Shown one piece after another: positions 37,232 to 47,183 of a DNA stretch of 64,000 nucleotides. The stretch is from Serratia entomophila (lineage in GTDB: Bacteria; Pseudomonadota; Gammaproteobacteria; Enterobacterales; Enterobacteriaceae). How positions within the stretch are numbered: position 1 is the stretch's first letter; each line of letters opens with the position of its first letter. A model generated the notes under the pieces. It ran no database searches and was not told the DNA's origin. It worked only from the letters and a program-made list of their open reading frames with translations. The translations under genes and the position numbers were made by a program. The stretch spans positions 4,836,001 through 4,900,000 of the forward strand of contig NZ_CP082787.1 of NCBI RefSeq assembly GCF_021462285.1. The letters are read 5' to 3'.

Positions 37232-37750
37232 CTAGGCTGCGCCTTTCAGCCATTCCATGATGAAATCGGCAATACTTTCCGGCCGATTGATATCTAACGA
37301 GCGCACATTCATGTCTACCGGGCGATCGCTGGCGACGGCGAGCACAAATTCATCCAGCATCTCCTCAAGCGGCCTGCCTATTTCTTCGCGGTAGAGAATG
37401 ATTTTACCGATCGGTTCATGCTTGAACCCTTCCACCAAAATCAGATCGACCTTATCGGCATCAAAACGGCTGGCCAGATACTGAAGATCTAGCGGTTGCT
37501 GCTCTGGCGTTTCGGTCATCAATGCCCAACGGCTATCGCTGGCGACCAGCGTTTGATCGGCACCGGCCTTGCGCAATTCATAGCTGTCTTTGCCCGGAGT
37601 ATCCACATCCATATTGTGATGGGTATGTTTGATCAACCCGACTCTTACCTGCCGCTGCTTCAACAGCGGGATCAGCTGTTTAAGCAGGGTGGTCTTTCCG
37701 GTTCCGCTGTAGGCACCAATGGCCAGCAGGGGAGGAAGTGAGTTATTCAT
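37232..37750 (-). CDS. mobB: MobB, molybdopterin-guanine dinucleotide synthesis adaptor GTPase
   Basis: GTP-binding accessory of MobA in Mo-cofactor synthesis. The ATG at 37750 gives 172 residues (MNNSLPPLLAIGAYSGTGKT), close to E. coli. Walker A GAYSGTGKT is at 12-20; LIKHTHHNMDVDTPGKDSYELRKAGA and LILVEGFKHEPIGKI are family hallmarks. The start codon lies inside the end of mobA (8-base overlap ATGAATAA), so translation is coupled. Confidence 0.95.
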   Translation of the reverse strand: MNNSLPPLLAIGAYSGTGKTTLLKQLIPLLKQRQVRVGLIKHTHHNMDVDTPGKDSYELRKAGADQTLVASDSRWALMTETPEQQPLDLQYLASRFDADKVDLILVEGFKHEPIGKIILYREEIGRPLEEMLDEFVLAVASDRPVDMNVRSLDINRPESIADFIMEWLKGAA

Positions 37751-38336
37751 CGCGTAATCCTCGCGTCTGTTGCCAACGCTGGCAGTCTTCAGGTGCATTA
37801 AGGTTATGGAATGCGGTCTGCTGTCCGCAAAAGACGACCCGTTGAGCCTTAACCTCCTTCAGGAACAGCATCAATTTGCGTTCTCCGCGGGCCAGATAGT
37901 CGGTCAGGTGCGGTATGAGGCCGGTGTTCAGCAATGCCAACGTTGGGTGATCCCGTTCACCGTCGCTGGCATAGGCGGCCAGCGCAGCGCCTTTCTGCCG
38001 CCAGAGTTCTTCGACTAATGTGGTAGGAAAATCCGGCACGTCGCAGGGGACAAAGGCTACCCATTTGCCGGCGGCATGTTCCAACCCGGCCAACATGCCG
38101 GCCAGCGGGCCGGCAAAGTCGGGTGTCAGGTCGCCAATTACCGGCAGGCCGCTGGCTCGATAACGTACCTGATTGCGGTTGGCGCTGATGGCGACGGAAT
38201 CTACCTGCGGTTGCAGCCGGGCCAGTACGTATTGATAAAGCGCCTTGCCGGCGACCGGCACTAACCCCTTATCCTCGCCGCCCATGCGTGAGCCACGTCC
38301 GCCGGCGAGAATAACGCCAGTAATTTCTTCATGCAT
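37743..38336 (-). CDS. mobA: MobA, molybdenum cofactor guanylyltransferase
   Basis: Joins GMP to Mo-molybdopterin to give bis-MGD for DMSO-reductase-family enzymes such as nitrate reductase and formate dehydrogenase. Length is 197 residues. The nucleotidyltransferase motif GVILAGGRGSRMGGEDKGL is at 7-25, and the central AGPLAGMLAGLEHA and FVPCDVPDFP segments are conserved. It is upstream of, and overlaps, mobB; divergent from yihD across 148 bases. Confidence 0.96.
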   Translation of the reverse strand: MHEEITGVILAGGRGSRMGGEDKGLVPVAGKALYQYVLARLQPQVDSVAISANRNQVRYRASGLPVIGDLTPDFAGPLAGMLAGLEHAAGKWVAFVPCDVPDFPTTLVEELWRQKGAALAAYASDGERDHPTLALLNTGLIPHLTDYLARGERKLMLFLKEVKAQRVVFCGQQTAFHNLNAPEDCQRWQQTRGLRDE

Positions 38337-38484
38337 GCTGATCCTCCCGCAGTGTTAACGCCCTGATTGTAGCGCTAAAGCTGGTGTGACATCAGGATTT
38401 ACCTTTATTGACAAGCTGCTTCTTTCACTGCCTTAGTAAGCCTGCTACTTTGTGTGTTTATTCATGCCACTGGACGATATTGAG

Positions 38485-38754
38485 ATGAAAACGCACCGTG
38501 TAAACGAGCTGATCGAGCTGTTGCAACCCGCATGGCAGGAAGATCCCGATCTCAATCTGATTCAATTTTTACAAAAGCTGGCGAAAGAGGCCGGTTTTCA
38601 AGGCGAACTGTCTGAGCTGAGTGACGATATCCTCATCTATCACCTGAAAATGCGCGGCAGCGCCGGCACGGATCAGATCCCTGGCCTGAAAAAGGATTAT
38701 GAAGAAGATTTTAAAACGGCGCTGCTGCGCGCCCGTGGGGTTATCAAGGATTAG
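38485..38754 (+). CDS. yihD: YihD, small conserved protein
   Basis: 89-residue DUF1040 protein of unknown function. The ATG at 38485 ([25 protein letters not shown]) matches the E. coli start and length; an ATG-less extension upstream is unlikely to be used. Strongly conserved middle [16 protein letters not shown] and end [20 protein letters not shown]. It is soluble, acidic and helical. It sits before srkA-dsbA as in E. coli, with a 94-base gap that probably holds the srkA promoter. Confidence 0.94.
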   Translation: MKTHRVNELIELLQPAWQEDPDLNLIQFLQKLAKEAGFQGELSELSDDILIYHLKMRGSAGTDQIPGLKKDYEEDFKTALLRARGVIKD

Positions 38755-38848
38755 CTTTTGTGCGGTGCGAAGAAGCATTTCTCGTGAAACTTGCTATTAA
38801 TGCTACTATTTCTCATTCCCGGCACCGTGCTGTTACCAAGCGAACGTT

Positions 38849-39835
38849 ATGAATAACTCTGCCTTTAATTTTGAAACCCTTTCGCCCGATCTGATTATGG
38901 ATGCGCTCGAAGGGGTTGGCCTGCGCGTTGATTCCGGGCTGACGGCGCTGAACAGCTATGAAAACCGCGTCTACCAGTTTATGGACGAAGACCGTAAACG
39001 CTACGTGGTGAAGTTTTATCGCCCCGAACGCTGGAGTGCTGAGCAGATCGGTGAAGAACATCAGTTTGCTTTGGATCTTGCCCAGGCGGAGATCCCGGCG
39101 GTAGCGCCGCTGGCGCTGCAGGGCAATACGCTGCATACCTATGGCGGGTTCTTCTTTACCGTCTTCCCCAGCGTAGGTGGGCGGCAGTACGAGATTGATA
39201 ATCTGGATCAACTGGAATGGGTTGGCCGTTTTCTCGGGCGTATTCATCAGGTAGGAGGCGAAAGGCTGTTTGCCGAGCGCCCGACGATGGGCGTTGAGGA
39301 ATACCTCACCGCACCGCGCCAGGTATTGGCGAGCTGTGTGTTGCTGCCTAATGCACAGCGCGAGGCTTTCCTGAAGGCGACAGACAGCCTGATCGCGGCG
39401 ATCAAACAGCATTGGCATCTGGACTGGCAGCCGCGTCGTTTGCATGGCGATTGCCACCCAGGCAATATCCTGTGGCGCGATGGCCCGTTGTTTGTCGATC
39501 TTGACGATGCGCGTAATGGGCCGGCGGTGCAGGATTTATGGATGTTGTTGCATGGCGAACGTCGCGATCGGCTGATGCAGCTGGACATCTTGCTCGAAGC
39601 TTACGCGGAGTTTGCCGAATTCGATCAGCGCGAACTGGCGTTGATCGAGCCGCTGCGGGCAATGCGCATGGTGTATTACCTGGCCTGGGTTGCCCGCCGC
39701 TGGCAGGATCCGGCCTTCCCTAAAAGTTTTCCGTGGATGGCGGAGTCTGATTTTTGGCTATCTCAGACTGCGGCTTTCACTGAACAGGTTAAGCTGTTGC
39801 AGGAACCCCCTCTGCAGCTGACGCCAATGTATTGA
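38849..39835 (+). CDS. srkA: SrkA, stress-response kinase
   Basis: Ser/Thr kinase of the aminoglycoside phosphotransferase fold (E. coli yihE/rdoA); opposes the MazEF-linked death pathway and is Cpx-controlled there. Length is 328 residues. The catalytic loop HGDCHPGNILWRDG starts near residue 195 and the metal-binding FVDLDDARNG follows. The N-lobe lysine is in RYVVKFYRPE. Cotranscribed with dsbA 29 bases downstream. No clear CpxR box (GTAAA-N5-GTAAA) could be read in the upstream gap. Confidence 0.95.
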   Translation: MNNSAFNFETLSPDLIMDALEGVGLRVDSGLTALNSYENRVYQFMDEDRKRYVVKFYRPERWSAEQIGEEHQFALDLAQAEIPAVAPLALQGNTLHTYGGFFFTVFPSVGGRQYEIDNLDQLEWVGRFLGRIHQVGGERLFAERPTMGVEEYLTAPRQVLASCVLLPNAQREAFLKATDSLIAAIKQHWHLDWQPRRLHGDCHPGNILWRDGPLFVDLDDARNGPAVQDLWMLLHGERRDRLMQLDILLEAYAEFAEFDQRELALIEPLRAMRMVYYLAWVARRWQDPAFPKSFPWMAESDFWLSQTAAFTEQVKLLQEPPLQLTPMY

Positions 39836-39864
39836 AGCTTTAACATAATGGAGAGTTTAGTCTT

Positions 39865-40488
39865 ATGAAGAAAATATGGTTGGCGCTCGTTGGCATGGTG
39901 ATGGCATTCAGCGCTTCGGCTGCGCAGTTTAGCGATGGCACTCAGTACGTAACCCTGGACAAGCCGGTGACCGGCGAGCCGCAGGTGCTGGAGTTCTTCT
40001 CCTTCTACTGCCCGCATTGCTATCAGTTCGAGCAGGTTTATCACGTTTCTGAGAACGTGAAAAAGGCGCTGCCTGCCGGCACCAAAATGACCAAATACCA
40101 CGTTGAGTTCCTGGGCCCATTGGGCAAGCAGCTGACTCAGGCCTGGGCCGTTGCGATGGCGCTGGGTGTGGAAGACAAGGTCAGCCCGCTGATGTTCGAA
40201 GCGGTGCAGAAAACCCAAACGGTGCAAACGCCGGATGATATCCGCAACGTATTCGTTAAGGCCGGCGTGAGCGCGGCGGATTACGATGCGGCCTGGAACA
40301 GCTTCGTGGTGAAATCTCTGGTGGTTCAGCAGGAGAAAGCCGCGGAAGATCTGCAGCTGCGCGGCGTGCCGGCGGTATTTGTTAACGGCAAATACATGGT
40401 TAAAAACGACGGTCTGGACACCAGCTCGATGGATGCTTACGTGAAGCAATTCGCCGACGTGGTGAAATTCCTCAGCCAGCAGAAATAA
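39865..40488 (+). CDS. dsbA: DsbA, periplasmic thiol:disulfide oxidase
   Basis: Puts disulfide bonds into secreted proteins; reoxidised by DsbB. Length is 207 residues with a signal peptide ([19 protein letters not shown], cut before AQF). The active site CPHC is at 49-52, within [13 protein letters not shown], and the cis-proline loop [10 protein letters not shown] is near residue 168. The helical insert between them is normal. A GGAG ribosome binding site precedes the start. Terminator downstream. Confidence 0.98.
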   Translation: MKKIWLALVGMVMAFSASAAQFSDGTQYVTLDKPVTGEPQVLEFFSFYCPHCYQFEQVYHVSENVKKALPAGTKMTKYHVEFLGPLGKQLTQAWAVAMALGVEDKVSPLMFEAVQKTQTVQTPDDIRNVFVKAGVSAADYDAAWNSFVVKSLVVQQEKAAEDLQLRGVPAVFVNGKYMVKNDGLDTSSMDAYVKQFADVVKFLSQQK

Positions 40489-40505
40489 TCGCGATTCAAC
40501 ATGAA

Positions 40506-40532
40506 AACGCCGGCTTAGCCGGCGTTTTTTTT
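40506..40532 (+). terminator. Terminator between dsbA and yihG
   Basis: Stem AACGCCGGC with GCCGGCGTT around TTA, followed by seven further T on the plus strand. It overlaps the yihG stop. On the minus strand the tail is A-rich but has fewer T, so it serves mainly dsbA. Confidence 0.92.
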
Positions 40533-41427
40533 AACCGTACTGCCGTTTCAATTTATCCAGCAGCCGATCTTTTTCCTGCCACAGCGTGTTAAGCCATAGC
40601 TGGAAGCGCCGCTTGAACAGCTTATCGTTAAAGTAATCGCCATGCATGCTCTCGTCGATTGGCAGCATTTCCACTCTTACCACAATGCGCTTTAACCGCC
40701 CGCACAGCATATCCATAAAGGGATGTTCATTATTTTCCGGGTAGAGCAGGGTGACGTTCAATACTTTGTCGAACTGGCTGCCTAATGCGCTGAGCGTGAA
40801 GGCGATGCCGGCGGCCTTGGGCGCCAGCAAATTGCGGTAGGGCGAATGGGTTTTAATTTTCTTGGCTTCGGTGAAGCGCGATCCTTCGACGAAATTGACG
40901 ATAGTGGTCGGGCGCTGGCGGAACTTCTCGCAGGAGCGGCGGGTGGTTTCGATATCCTTGCCGCGTTTTTCCGGATGCTTGAGCAAATAGGCGCGCGAAT
41001 AGCGTTTCATAAACGGCATATCCAATGCCCAGCAGGCCAGGCCGACAAAAGGCACCCAGGCCAGCTGCTGTTTAAGGAAATACTTATTCATGGGAATATG
41101 CTTTCTGAACAGCACGCACAGCACGACAATATCCGACCAGCTTTCATGATTGCTGATCAGCAGATACCAGTTTTTACGGCTCAGCCCCTCAAGACCTTCA
41201 ATATCCCAACGCAACTGCCAGTTAATGCGCAATAACAGCGCCAGCCCCTGGCACCAGCACCACATCATAAAATCGGCAAAGGCGGAGATACGCCGCCAAA
41301 CGGCCGGGACGGGAACCAAGAGTTTCACGATGCCGGCCAGCGTGATGGGAATTGAGCACAATACCGTCACCAGAATGGCCAGCATGGCAGAAACGACAAA
41401 AATAACAGGGGCTAACAATTTTGACAT
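40531..41427 (-). CDS. yihG: YihG, PlsC-family acyltransferase
   Basis: Inner-membrane 1-acyl-glycerol-3-phosphate acyltransferase homologue; in E. coli linked to phospholipids with particular acyl chains. From the ATG at 41427 it has 298 residues: an N-terminal membrane segment ([20 protein letters not shown]), the catalytic HX4D motif in NHESWSD, and the substrate motif FVEGSR. The frame is open for 50 codons upstream but that part is unlike the family. The ribosome binding site is weak, so the exact start is less sure. Confidence 0.92.
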   Translation of the reverse strand: MSKLLAPVIFVVSAMLAILVTVLCSIPITLAGIVKLLVPVPAVWRRISAFADFMMWCWCQGLALLLRINWQLRWDIEGLEGLSRKNWYLLISNHESWSDIVVLCVLFRKHIPMNKYFLKQQLAWVPFVGLACWALDMPFMKRYSRAYLLKHPEKRGKDIETTRRSCEKFRQRPTTIVNFVEGSRFTEAKKIKTHSPYRNLLAPKAAGIAFTLSALGSQFDKVLNVTLLYPENNEHPFMDMLCGRLKRIVVRVEMLPIDESMHGDYFNDKLFKRRFQLWLNTLWQEKDRLLDKLKRQYG

Positions 41428-41925
41428 GGTTATGGGCTGACGGTTTAAGGGAACATCGTTACATGACGGTAGGCATGAACAAAAAAATATTTTAACAGAA
41501 ACCGCCTGAGGAAAGCGCCGCTTAAAGTAACTGTTTTCATCATGAGCGGAATAGTCATTTGCTGGGTTTTCGTGCAACTTGTCCAGCTTGTGCTATGGTA
41601 ATTGAGGCGCCGAATTTGATTAATGGTGCGATTAAAATCCGGCGCAAGTTATATCCACAAATCGCATAAATGCCGATAATTATCTGCCAGTAAAAGTCTT
41701 TCTTTTAACGCAGTGATTTCAATAGGAATTTTATTTCCCATTATAACGATAAACGCATCGTTATAATTTGTTGTCTTTTCTATGCACAAAGTTATCCACA
41801 GGAAGGATCTTGCGGATCCCTTCGCACAATCACATCATTTTCATCCGTAATGCACGCTAAGATTCGTCTCCGGCGGCCAGCTATGGCATGCTTACCGTTA
41901 TGTCCGATCACGATAAAGAAACGCT
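41428..41925. promoter_or_regulatory. yihG-polA intergenic region with DnaA-box-like sites
   Basis: About 500 bases between divergent genes. Besides promoters it carries three same-orientation DnaA-type 9-mers: ATATCCACA (41651-41659, one mismatch), CTATGCACA (41780-41788, one mismatch) and TTATCCACA (41792-41800, perfect). The latter two start 12 bases apart. The 41690-41780 part is AT-rich. No reading frame here looks real. Confidence 0.7.
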
Positions 41926-44727
41926 ATGGCCCAGATTGCAGAAAACCCATTAATCCTGGTTGACGGTTCCTCCTACCTCTACCGTGCCTACCACGCTTTC
42001 CCTCCGCTGACCAACTCGGCGGGTGAGCCGACCGGAGCGATGTACGGCGTGCTGAATATGCTGCGCAGCTTGCTGTTGCAATACCAGCCCAGCCACGTTG
42101 CGGTGGTGTTTGATGCCAAGGGAAAAACCTTCCGCGATGAACTGTTCGCCGAATACAAATCGCATCGCCCGCCGATGCCGGACGATCTGCGCGCGCAAAT
42201 CGAACCCTTGCACCAAATGGTCAAGGCGATGGGGCTGCCGCTGCTGGTGACGCCGGGCGTAGAGGCCGACGACGTTATCGGCACGCTGGCGCTGGAGGCT
42301 GAAAAGGCCGGCCACGCGGTACTGATCAGCACCGGCGACAAAGACATGGCGCAGCTGGTCACGCCGAACGTCACCCTGATCAACACCATGAACAACAGCA
42401 TTCTCGGCCCGCAGGAAGTGTGCGACAAGTACGGCATTCCGCCAGAACTGATCATCGACTTCCTGGCGCTGATGGGCGACTCTTCGGATAACATCCCGGG
42501 TGTGCCTGGCGTGGGCGAGAAAACCGCGCAGGCGCTGTTACAGGGCCTTGGCGGGCTGGATGCGCTGTATGACAATCTGGACAGCATCGCCACGCTCAGC
42601 TTCCGCGGCGCCAAAACCATGGCGGCCAAGCTGGAGCAGAACAAAGAGGTGGCGTACCTCTCCTACAAGCTGGCAACGATCAAAACCGACGTCGAGCTGG
42701 AGCTCTCCTGCGCCGATCTCGACGTGTCCGCGCCGGACGTCGACGTGCTGCAGCAGCTGTTCAAACGGTATGAGTTCAAACGCTGGCTGGCGGATGTAGA
42801 AGCCGGCGTCTGGCTGGAAAACAAAAAAGGGCCGGGGGTGAAAGCCGCCGGCGCGGCGAAGCAGGCAAGCGCAACGGCGGAGGCGCCGAGGGCTGCGGCG
42901 GAAGTCACGCTGTCTCAGGACGGTTATGTCACCATTCTGGACGAAGCAACCTTCGCCGACTGGCTGCAGCGGCTGAAAAAGGCCGAGGTATTCGCCTTTG
43001 ACACCGAAACCGACGGTCTGGATACCCTGAGCGCCAACCTGATAGGCCTGTCGTTCGCCGTGGCGCCGGGCGAAGCCGCCTATCTGCCGGTGGCGCATGA
43101 TTATCTGGACGCGCCGCCGCAGTTGGATCGCGACTACGTGTTGGCAACGCTCAAACCGCTGCTGGAAGATGAAAAAGCGCTGAAGGTCGGGCAAAACCTG
43201 AAGTTCGACATGGGGCTGCTGGCGCGCTATGGCATTAGCATGCGCGGCATCGCTTACGACACCATGCTGGAGTCCTATGTGCTGGACAGCGTCGGCGGCC
43301 GTCACGACATGGACAGCCTGGCCGATCGCTACCTGGGCCATAAGACCATCACCTTCGAAGAAATCGCCGGCAAAGGCAAAAACCAGCTGACGTTCAACCA
43401 GATCGCTCTGGAGCAGGCGGCGCCTTATGCGGCGGAAGACGCCGACGTCACGCTGCAGCTGCATCTGGCGATGTGGCCTCAACTGCAGCAAAGCGCCGAG
43501 CTGCTGACGGTGTTCAACGAAATTGAAATGCCGCTGGTGCCGGTGTTGTCGCATATCGAACGCACCGGGGTGTTGATCGATCCGGCTATCCTGTCCGCCC
43601 ACTCTCAGGAGCTGGCCAAGCGCCTCGGCGAGCTGGAAATTCAGGCGCACGAGCTGGCGGAAGAGCCGTTTAACCTGGCGTCGACCAAGCAGCTGCAGGC
43701 TATCCTGTACGAAAAGCAAAAGCTGCCGGTGCTGAAGAAAACGCCGGGCGGCGCGCCGTCAACCAACGAAGAAGTGCTGGCCGAGCTGGCGCTGGATTAC
43801 CCGTTGCCGAAGGTGATCCTGGAGTACCGCGGCCTGGCGAAGCTGAAAACCACCTACACCGACAAACTGCCGCTGATGATCAATCCGGCCAGCGGCCGGG
43901 TGCATACCTCTTACCATCAGGCGGTAACCGCCACCGGGCGCCTGTCGTCCAGCGATCCGAACCTGCAGAACATTCCGGTGCGCAATGACGAAGGCCGTCG
44001 CATTCGCCAGGCGTTTATCGCCCCTGAGGGCTACCGCATCGTCGCGGCGGACTACTCGCAAATCGAACTGCGCATCATGGCTCACCTGTCGCAGGATGAA
44101 GGGTTGCTGAAGGCCTTTGCCGAGGGTAAAGACATCCACCGCGCCACGGCAGCCGAAGTGTTTGGCGTGCCGTTGGACAAGGTGACCGGCGAACAGCGCC
44201 GCAGCGCCAAAGCGATCAACTTTGGCCTGATTTACGGCATGAGCGCTTTTGGCCTGGCGCGCCAGCTGGGGATCCCGCGCGGCGAAGCGCAGCGCTATAT
44301 GGACCTCTACTTCGAGCGTTACCCCGGGGTGCTGGATTACATGGAGCGCACCCGTCAGCAAGCCGCCGATCAGGGCTACGTCAGCACGCTCGATGGCCGC
44401 CGGCTCTATCTGCCGGACGTGCGCTCCAGCAATGGCATGCGCCGCAAGGCCGCCGAACGTGCGGCGATCAACGCCCCAATGCAGGGCACTGCGGCGGACA
44501 TCATCAAACGCGCGATGATCGAGGTCGACGCCTGGCTGCAGGGGCAAGCGCAGCCGCAGGTGCGCATGATCATGCAGGTACACGATGAATTGGTGTTTGA
44601 AGTGCATGAATCGGTGATTGAGGCGTCCAGCCAGCGTATTCGTGAGCTGATGGAAGGCAGCATGGCGCTGGCGGTGCCGCTGAGGGTCGACGTGGGCGTG
44701 GGCATCAACTGGGATGAAGCTCACTGA
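41926..44727 (+). CDS. polA: PolA, DNA polymerase I
   Basis: Removes RNA primers, fills gaps and repairs DNA. Length is 933 residues with three domains: 5' nuclease (residues 1 to about 300, [18 protein letters not shown]), 3'-5' exonuclease (from about 330; [11 protein letters not shown] keeps the metal-binding DxE) and family A polymerase (motif [13 protein letters not shown] near 707, motif [17 protein letters not shown], motif [11 protein letters not shown] near 885). All catalytic acids are intact, so proofreading is retained. Spot 42 RNA follows. Confidence 0.98.
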   Translation: MAQIAENPLILVDGSSYLYRAYHAFPPLTNSAGEPTGAMYGVLNMLRSLLLQYQPSHVAVVFDAKGKTFRDELFAEYKSHRPPMPDDLRAQIEPLHQMVKAMGLPLLVTPGVEADDVIGTLALEAEKAGHAVLISTGDKDMAQLVTPNVTLINTMNNSILGPQEVCDKYGIPPELIIDFLALMGDSSDNIPGVPGVGEKTAQALLQGLGGLDALYDNLDSIATLSFRGAKTMAAKLEQNKEVAYLSYKLATIKTDVELELSCADLDVSAPDVDVLQQLFKRYEFKRWLADVEAGVWLENKKGPGVKAAGAAKQASATAEAPRAAAEVTLSQDGYVTILDEATFADWLQRLKKAEVFAFDTETDGLDTLSANLIGLSFAVAPGEAAYLPVAHDYLDAPPQLDRDYVLATLKPLLEDEKALKVGQNLKFDMGLLARYGISMRGIAYDTMLESYVLDSVGGRHDMDSLADRYLGHKTITFEEIAGKGKNQLTFNQIALEQAAPYAAEDADVTLQLHLAMWPQLQQSAELLTVFNEIEMPLVPVLSHIERTGVLIDPAILSAHSQELAKRLGELEIQAHELAEEPFNLASTKQLQAILYEKQKLPVLKKTPGGAPSTNEEVLAELALDYPLPKVILEYRGLAKLKTTYTDKLPLMINPASGRVHTSYHQAVTATGRLSSSDPNLQNIPVRNDEGRRIRQAFIAPEGYRIVAADYSQIELRIMAHLSQDEGLLKAFAEGKDIHRATAAEVFGVPLDKVTGEQRRSAKAINFGLIYGMSAFGLARQLGIPRGEAQRYMDLYFERYPGVLDYMERTRQQAADQGYVSTLDGRRLYLPDVRSSNGMRRKAAERAAINAPMQGTAADIIKRAMIEVDAWLQGQAQPQVRMIMQVHDELVFEVHESVIEASSQRIRELMEGSMALAVPLRVDVGVGINWDEAH

Positions 44728-44900
44728 CGGCCCGGTTACCGCCTGGTGAGGTAACTGGCGATAATCTAAGCATTTTTTGTAATTAAGCTACAAGATACGG
44801 CGATTGTTTCCCCAACTTCGCCGTTCTTAAGCCTCATGCTGTGTAAGTAAACTACAAAAAATTCTTTTGCACTGCGAAAAAATGAGGTAGAGTTACAGGC

Positions 44901-45009
44901 GTAGGGTACAGAGGTAAGATGTTCTATCTTTCAGACCTTTTACTTCACGTAATCGGATTTGGCTGAATATTTAGCCGCCCCAGTCAGTATTGACTGGGGC
45001 GTTTTTTAT
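44901..45009 (+). ncRNA. spf: Spot 42 regulatory RNA
   Basis: A 109-base Hfq-dependent RNA nearly identical to E. coli Spot 42: begins GTAGGGTACAGAGGTAAG, includes the single-stranded targeting segment around CAGACCTTTTACTTCACG, and ends with the hairpin CCCCAGTC-AGTATT-GACTGGGG and a T run. A -10-like TAGAGT lies at 44888-44893. It mutes secondary carbon metabolism genes, and its own promoter is repressed by CRP-cAMP in E. coli. Position between polA and engB is conserved. Confidence 0.97.
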
Positions 45010-45196
45010 TGTAAAAACAAAGCCAAGCCATAAGTTTTCCCTATCTCCCCGGCGTCTTTTTCTTTCGGCAAACGGCCCTGCCGGCGCCGATATTCGGCAT
45101 ATCGGCGCAAAATCAGCGATAAGCATTTATGATGGTTTTTGGTCAGAAATGTAATTAGATAACAAAATCAGCCGGCCGCGACAGAATGGCGGGCAT

Positions 45197-45227
45197 AAAA
45201 AAACCGATGCGGCGCCGCATCGGTTTT
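45197..45227 (-). terminator. Terminator of engB
   Basis: The perfect palindrome ACCGATGCGGC/GCCGCATCGGT is flanked by A on one side and T on the other. On the minus strand it is followed by seven T, 24 bases after the engB stop; on the plus strand it could back up the spf terminator. Confidence 0.9.
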
Positions 45228-45249
45228 ATCGCATAACCCCTGCCGTGGC

Positions 45250-45897
45250 TTATTCGCCGTCGGCGTCTTCTTCCGGCAGCACTTCCGGCGGGATCTCATT
45301 GAACCAGGTGTTCAGCTTTTGGCTCAGCTTGTCGACGCCGATTTTTTTCGGTGAAGAGAAGGCTTCGACCTGAATATCGCCCATAAACGGCAGCACCGCT
45401 TCACGCACCATATTGAGCTGGGCTTTGCGCGCGCCTGAGGCCAGCTTGTCGGCCTTGGTCAGCAGCACCAATACCGGCGTGCCTACGTCGACCGCCCATT
45501 GGATCATTTGCTGGTCGAGATCTTTCAACGGGTGGCGGATGTCCATCAACACCACCAGGCCTTTCAGGCAGTTGCGCATCTGCAGGTATTCCCCCAGCGC
45601 GCGCTGCCATTTGCGTTTCATTTCTTCCGGTACTTCGGCGTAACCATAACCCGGCAGGTCGACCAGGCGGATGCCTTCTTCAACTTCGAACAGGTTAATC
45701 AGCTGGGTGCGGCCCGGCGTTTTACTGGTGCGCGCCAGGCTTTTTTGGTTGGTCAGCGTGTTTAACGCGCTGGATTTACCGGCGTTGGAGCGGCCGGCAA
45801 ACGCGACCTCAATACCTTCATCCCCCGGCAGATGGCGAATATCGGGCGCACTGGTGACGAAATGGGTCACATGATAATTGTAATTCTTGCTGTTCAA
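45250..45897 (-). CDS. engB: EngB (YihA), ribosome-assembly GTPase
   Basis: Essential TRAFAC-class GTPase needed for 50S maturation and cell division. Length is 215 residues. G1 GRSNAGKS is at 35-42, G3 is in [13 protein letters not shown], and G4 LLTKADK follows near 145. The C-terminus is acidic (EEDADGE), slightly longer than in E. coli. It is convergent to spf and divergent from csrC. Confidence 0.97.
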   Translation of the reverse strand: MNSKNYNYHVTHFVTSAPDIRHLPGDEGIEVAFAGRSNAGKSSALNTLTNQKSLARTSKTPGRTQLINLFEVEEGIRLVDLPGYGYAEVPEEMKRKWQRALGEYLQMRNCLKGLVVLMDIRHPLKDLDQQMIQWAVDVGTPVLVLLTKADKLASGARKAQLNMVREAVLPFMGDIQVEAFSSPKKIGVDKLSQKLNTWFNEIPPEVLPEEDADGE

Positions 45898-46154
45898 AAT
45901 TTTTCGTCTCCGCGAGGATGGCTAACTGGTTGGCGATTATAACTGCATCAGCGGTAAAAATGGTGTGTTTCTCTGTTTTTCGGCCACGGGCCAGCAGAGA
46001 GCGGCAGTTATGCCGTGCGGCTCTTGTGAGACATTGACCATTCGAATCGAGGGTAATGTCGCTTTATTCGAAAGTGGTTTTTATTATTTTCCATTTAAAA
46101 CAAAACGTTAATTTTTCGTTGCGTATGGAGAGGGGCAACTTCAGCCGTAAGTAC
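45898..46154. other. engB upstream region
   Basis: About 260 bases between engB and the csrC promoter, AT-rich from 46060 to 46125. It must hold the engB promoter and may hold activator sites for csrC (UvrY in E. coli). No exact inverted GTAAG-N6-CTTAC type site was found. Confidence 0.5.
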
Positions 46155-46183
46155 CTTGAGCCGGCGTAACAATTACGTAAAGT
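46155..46183 (+). promoter_or_regulatory. Putative csrC promoter
   Basis: TTGAGC (46155-46160) and TAAAGT (46178-46183) with a 17-base spacer, each 4 of 6 to consensus, directly before the GGA-rich transcript. This predicts a start near 46190. Confidence 0.6.
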
Positions 46184-46190
46184 AGAGCCT

Positions 46191-46568
46191 ATCGCAGGGT
46201 TGCGCTGGATTAAGGAACATCCGGGAAGGATGAAAAATCTCAGGGAACGCACCGGACGTGCAATGAGTGCCAGGATGAGCACAGAAGGAATTGGCCTCTT
46301 TCGCACCTGAATGCGCGAAAGAGACAGGGATGGTGAAGTGATTGCAGTCAGGACGCACGCAGGAAGCGCGCTCAGGGGGAGCGGATGCGAACGGATTGCG
46401 GCACGGATGGATTTCCTTTCAGGATGAAGGGCGTAGTGGCAGGGAATGCGGTTATAGCAGAAGGAAAAACCGGGATGTTGCATGTGCGCACGGAGCGCGT
46501 AGCAGGAATATCCTTCGCAAGAAGGTGCGAAATAGGCGGCGGGTTTAACCTGCCGCCTTTTTTCTTTG
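46191..46568 (+). ncRNA. csrC: CsrC, CsrA-sequestering small RNA
   Basis: A non-coding stretch between engB and yihI, the location of csrC in E. coli. About 22 GGA triplets occur in some 330 bases, many as CAGGA, AAGGA or CAGGGA placed in short hairpin loops, which is the CsrA-binding signature. It ends in a terminator (GGCGGC-G-GGTT, loop, AACC-T-GCCGCC, then six T at 46534-46564). Function: titrates the translational regulator CsrA and so shifts carbon storage, motility and biofilm. Primary sequence differs much from E. coli, and the 5' end is an estimate. Confidence 0.88.
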
Positions 46569-46631
46569 TCCGCTTTCTGCTAGATTCCGCCGCAATTCTA
46601 TACTGAATCTACATACCTGAGAGCATACGCC

Positions 46632-47177
46632 ATGAACCAGCCATCAAAAGCACCTCGCGCCCCTCGCAGCAGCGCGGCGAAGCCAAAAACGAAGAAGAAA
46701 AGCCGTGTGGAGCTTGATCAGGAAGCCCGCGAGCGCAAGCGTCTGAAAAAACGCCGTGGCCATGCTTCCGGCTCCCGCACCCAGGTTGAGTCCGACGGCC
46801 AGAAAAACAAATCAGCCGCCCAGGCCAAAGATCCGCGCATCGGCAGCAAGGTGCCGGTCGCGCTGGTGGTGGATGCGGCGAAAGCCAAAGCCAAGCCGCA
46901 GCCGAAACCCAAGGCCGCAGCCAAACCGCGCCTGTCGCCGGAAGAAGAGCTGGCGAAGCTGGAAAACGACGAGCGTCTGGATGCGTTGCTGGATCGCATT
47001 GACGATGGCGAAACGCTGAACGCGGAAGAACAGGCCTACGTTGACCAAACGCTGGATCGCATCGACGTGTTGATGGATCAGTTGGGCATCGAGCTGGGTG
47101 AAGACGACGAAGAAGAAGAGAAGCAGGAAGACATCCTGAAGTTGCTGAAAGGCGGCAATCCGAAAGACGCTTTTTAA
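46632..47177 (+). CDS. yihI: YihI, Der GTPase-activating protein
   Basis: Stimulates GTP hydrolysis by the ribosome-assembly GTPase Der, delaying 50S maturation in E. coli. Length is 181 residues. The N-terminal half is basic and disordered (many [32 protein letters not shown]). The C-terminal half is acidic and helical ([30 protein letters not shown]), ending [11 protein letters not shown]. Same neighbourhood as in E. coli. Confidence 0.94.
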   Translation: MNQPSKAPRAPRSSAAKPKTKKKSRVELDQEARERKRLKKRRGHASGSRTQVESDGQKNKSAAQAKDPRIGSKVPVALVVDAAKAKAKPQPKPKAAAKPRLSPEEELAKLENDERLDALLDRIDDGETLNAEEQAYVDQTLDRIDVLMDQLGIELGEDDEEEEKQEDILKLLKGGNPKDAF

Positions 47178-47183
47178 CGCGCC

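Noticed and set aside
38755..38848. CpxR box expected before srkA-dsbA
   Set aside because: No GTAAA-N5-GTAAA pair could be read in this gap, so the site was not annotated.
45198..45226. Palindrome considered as a CRISPR repeat or recombination site
   Set aside because: Single copy, directly after engB, with a T run: an ordinary terminator. No repeat-spacer array was seen anywhere in the window.
46064..46483. 139-codon minus-strand frame over the csrC locus
   Set aside because: The sequence is better explained as the complement of a GGA-rich regulatory RNA with promoter and terminator; the translation matches no known family.
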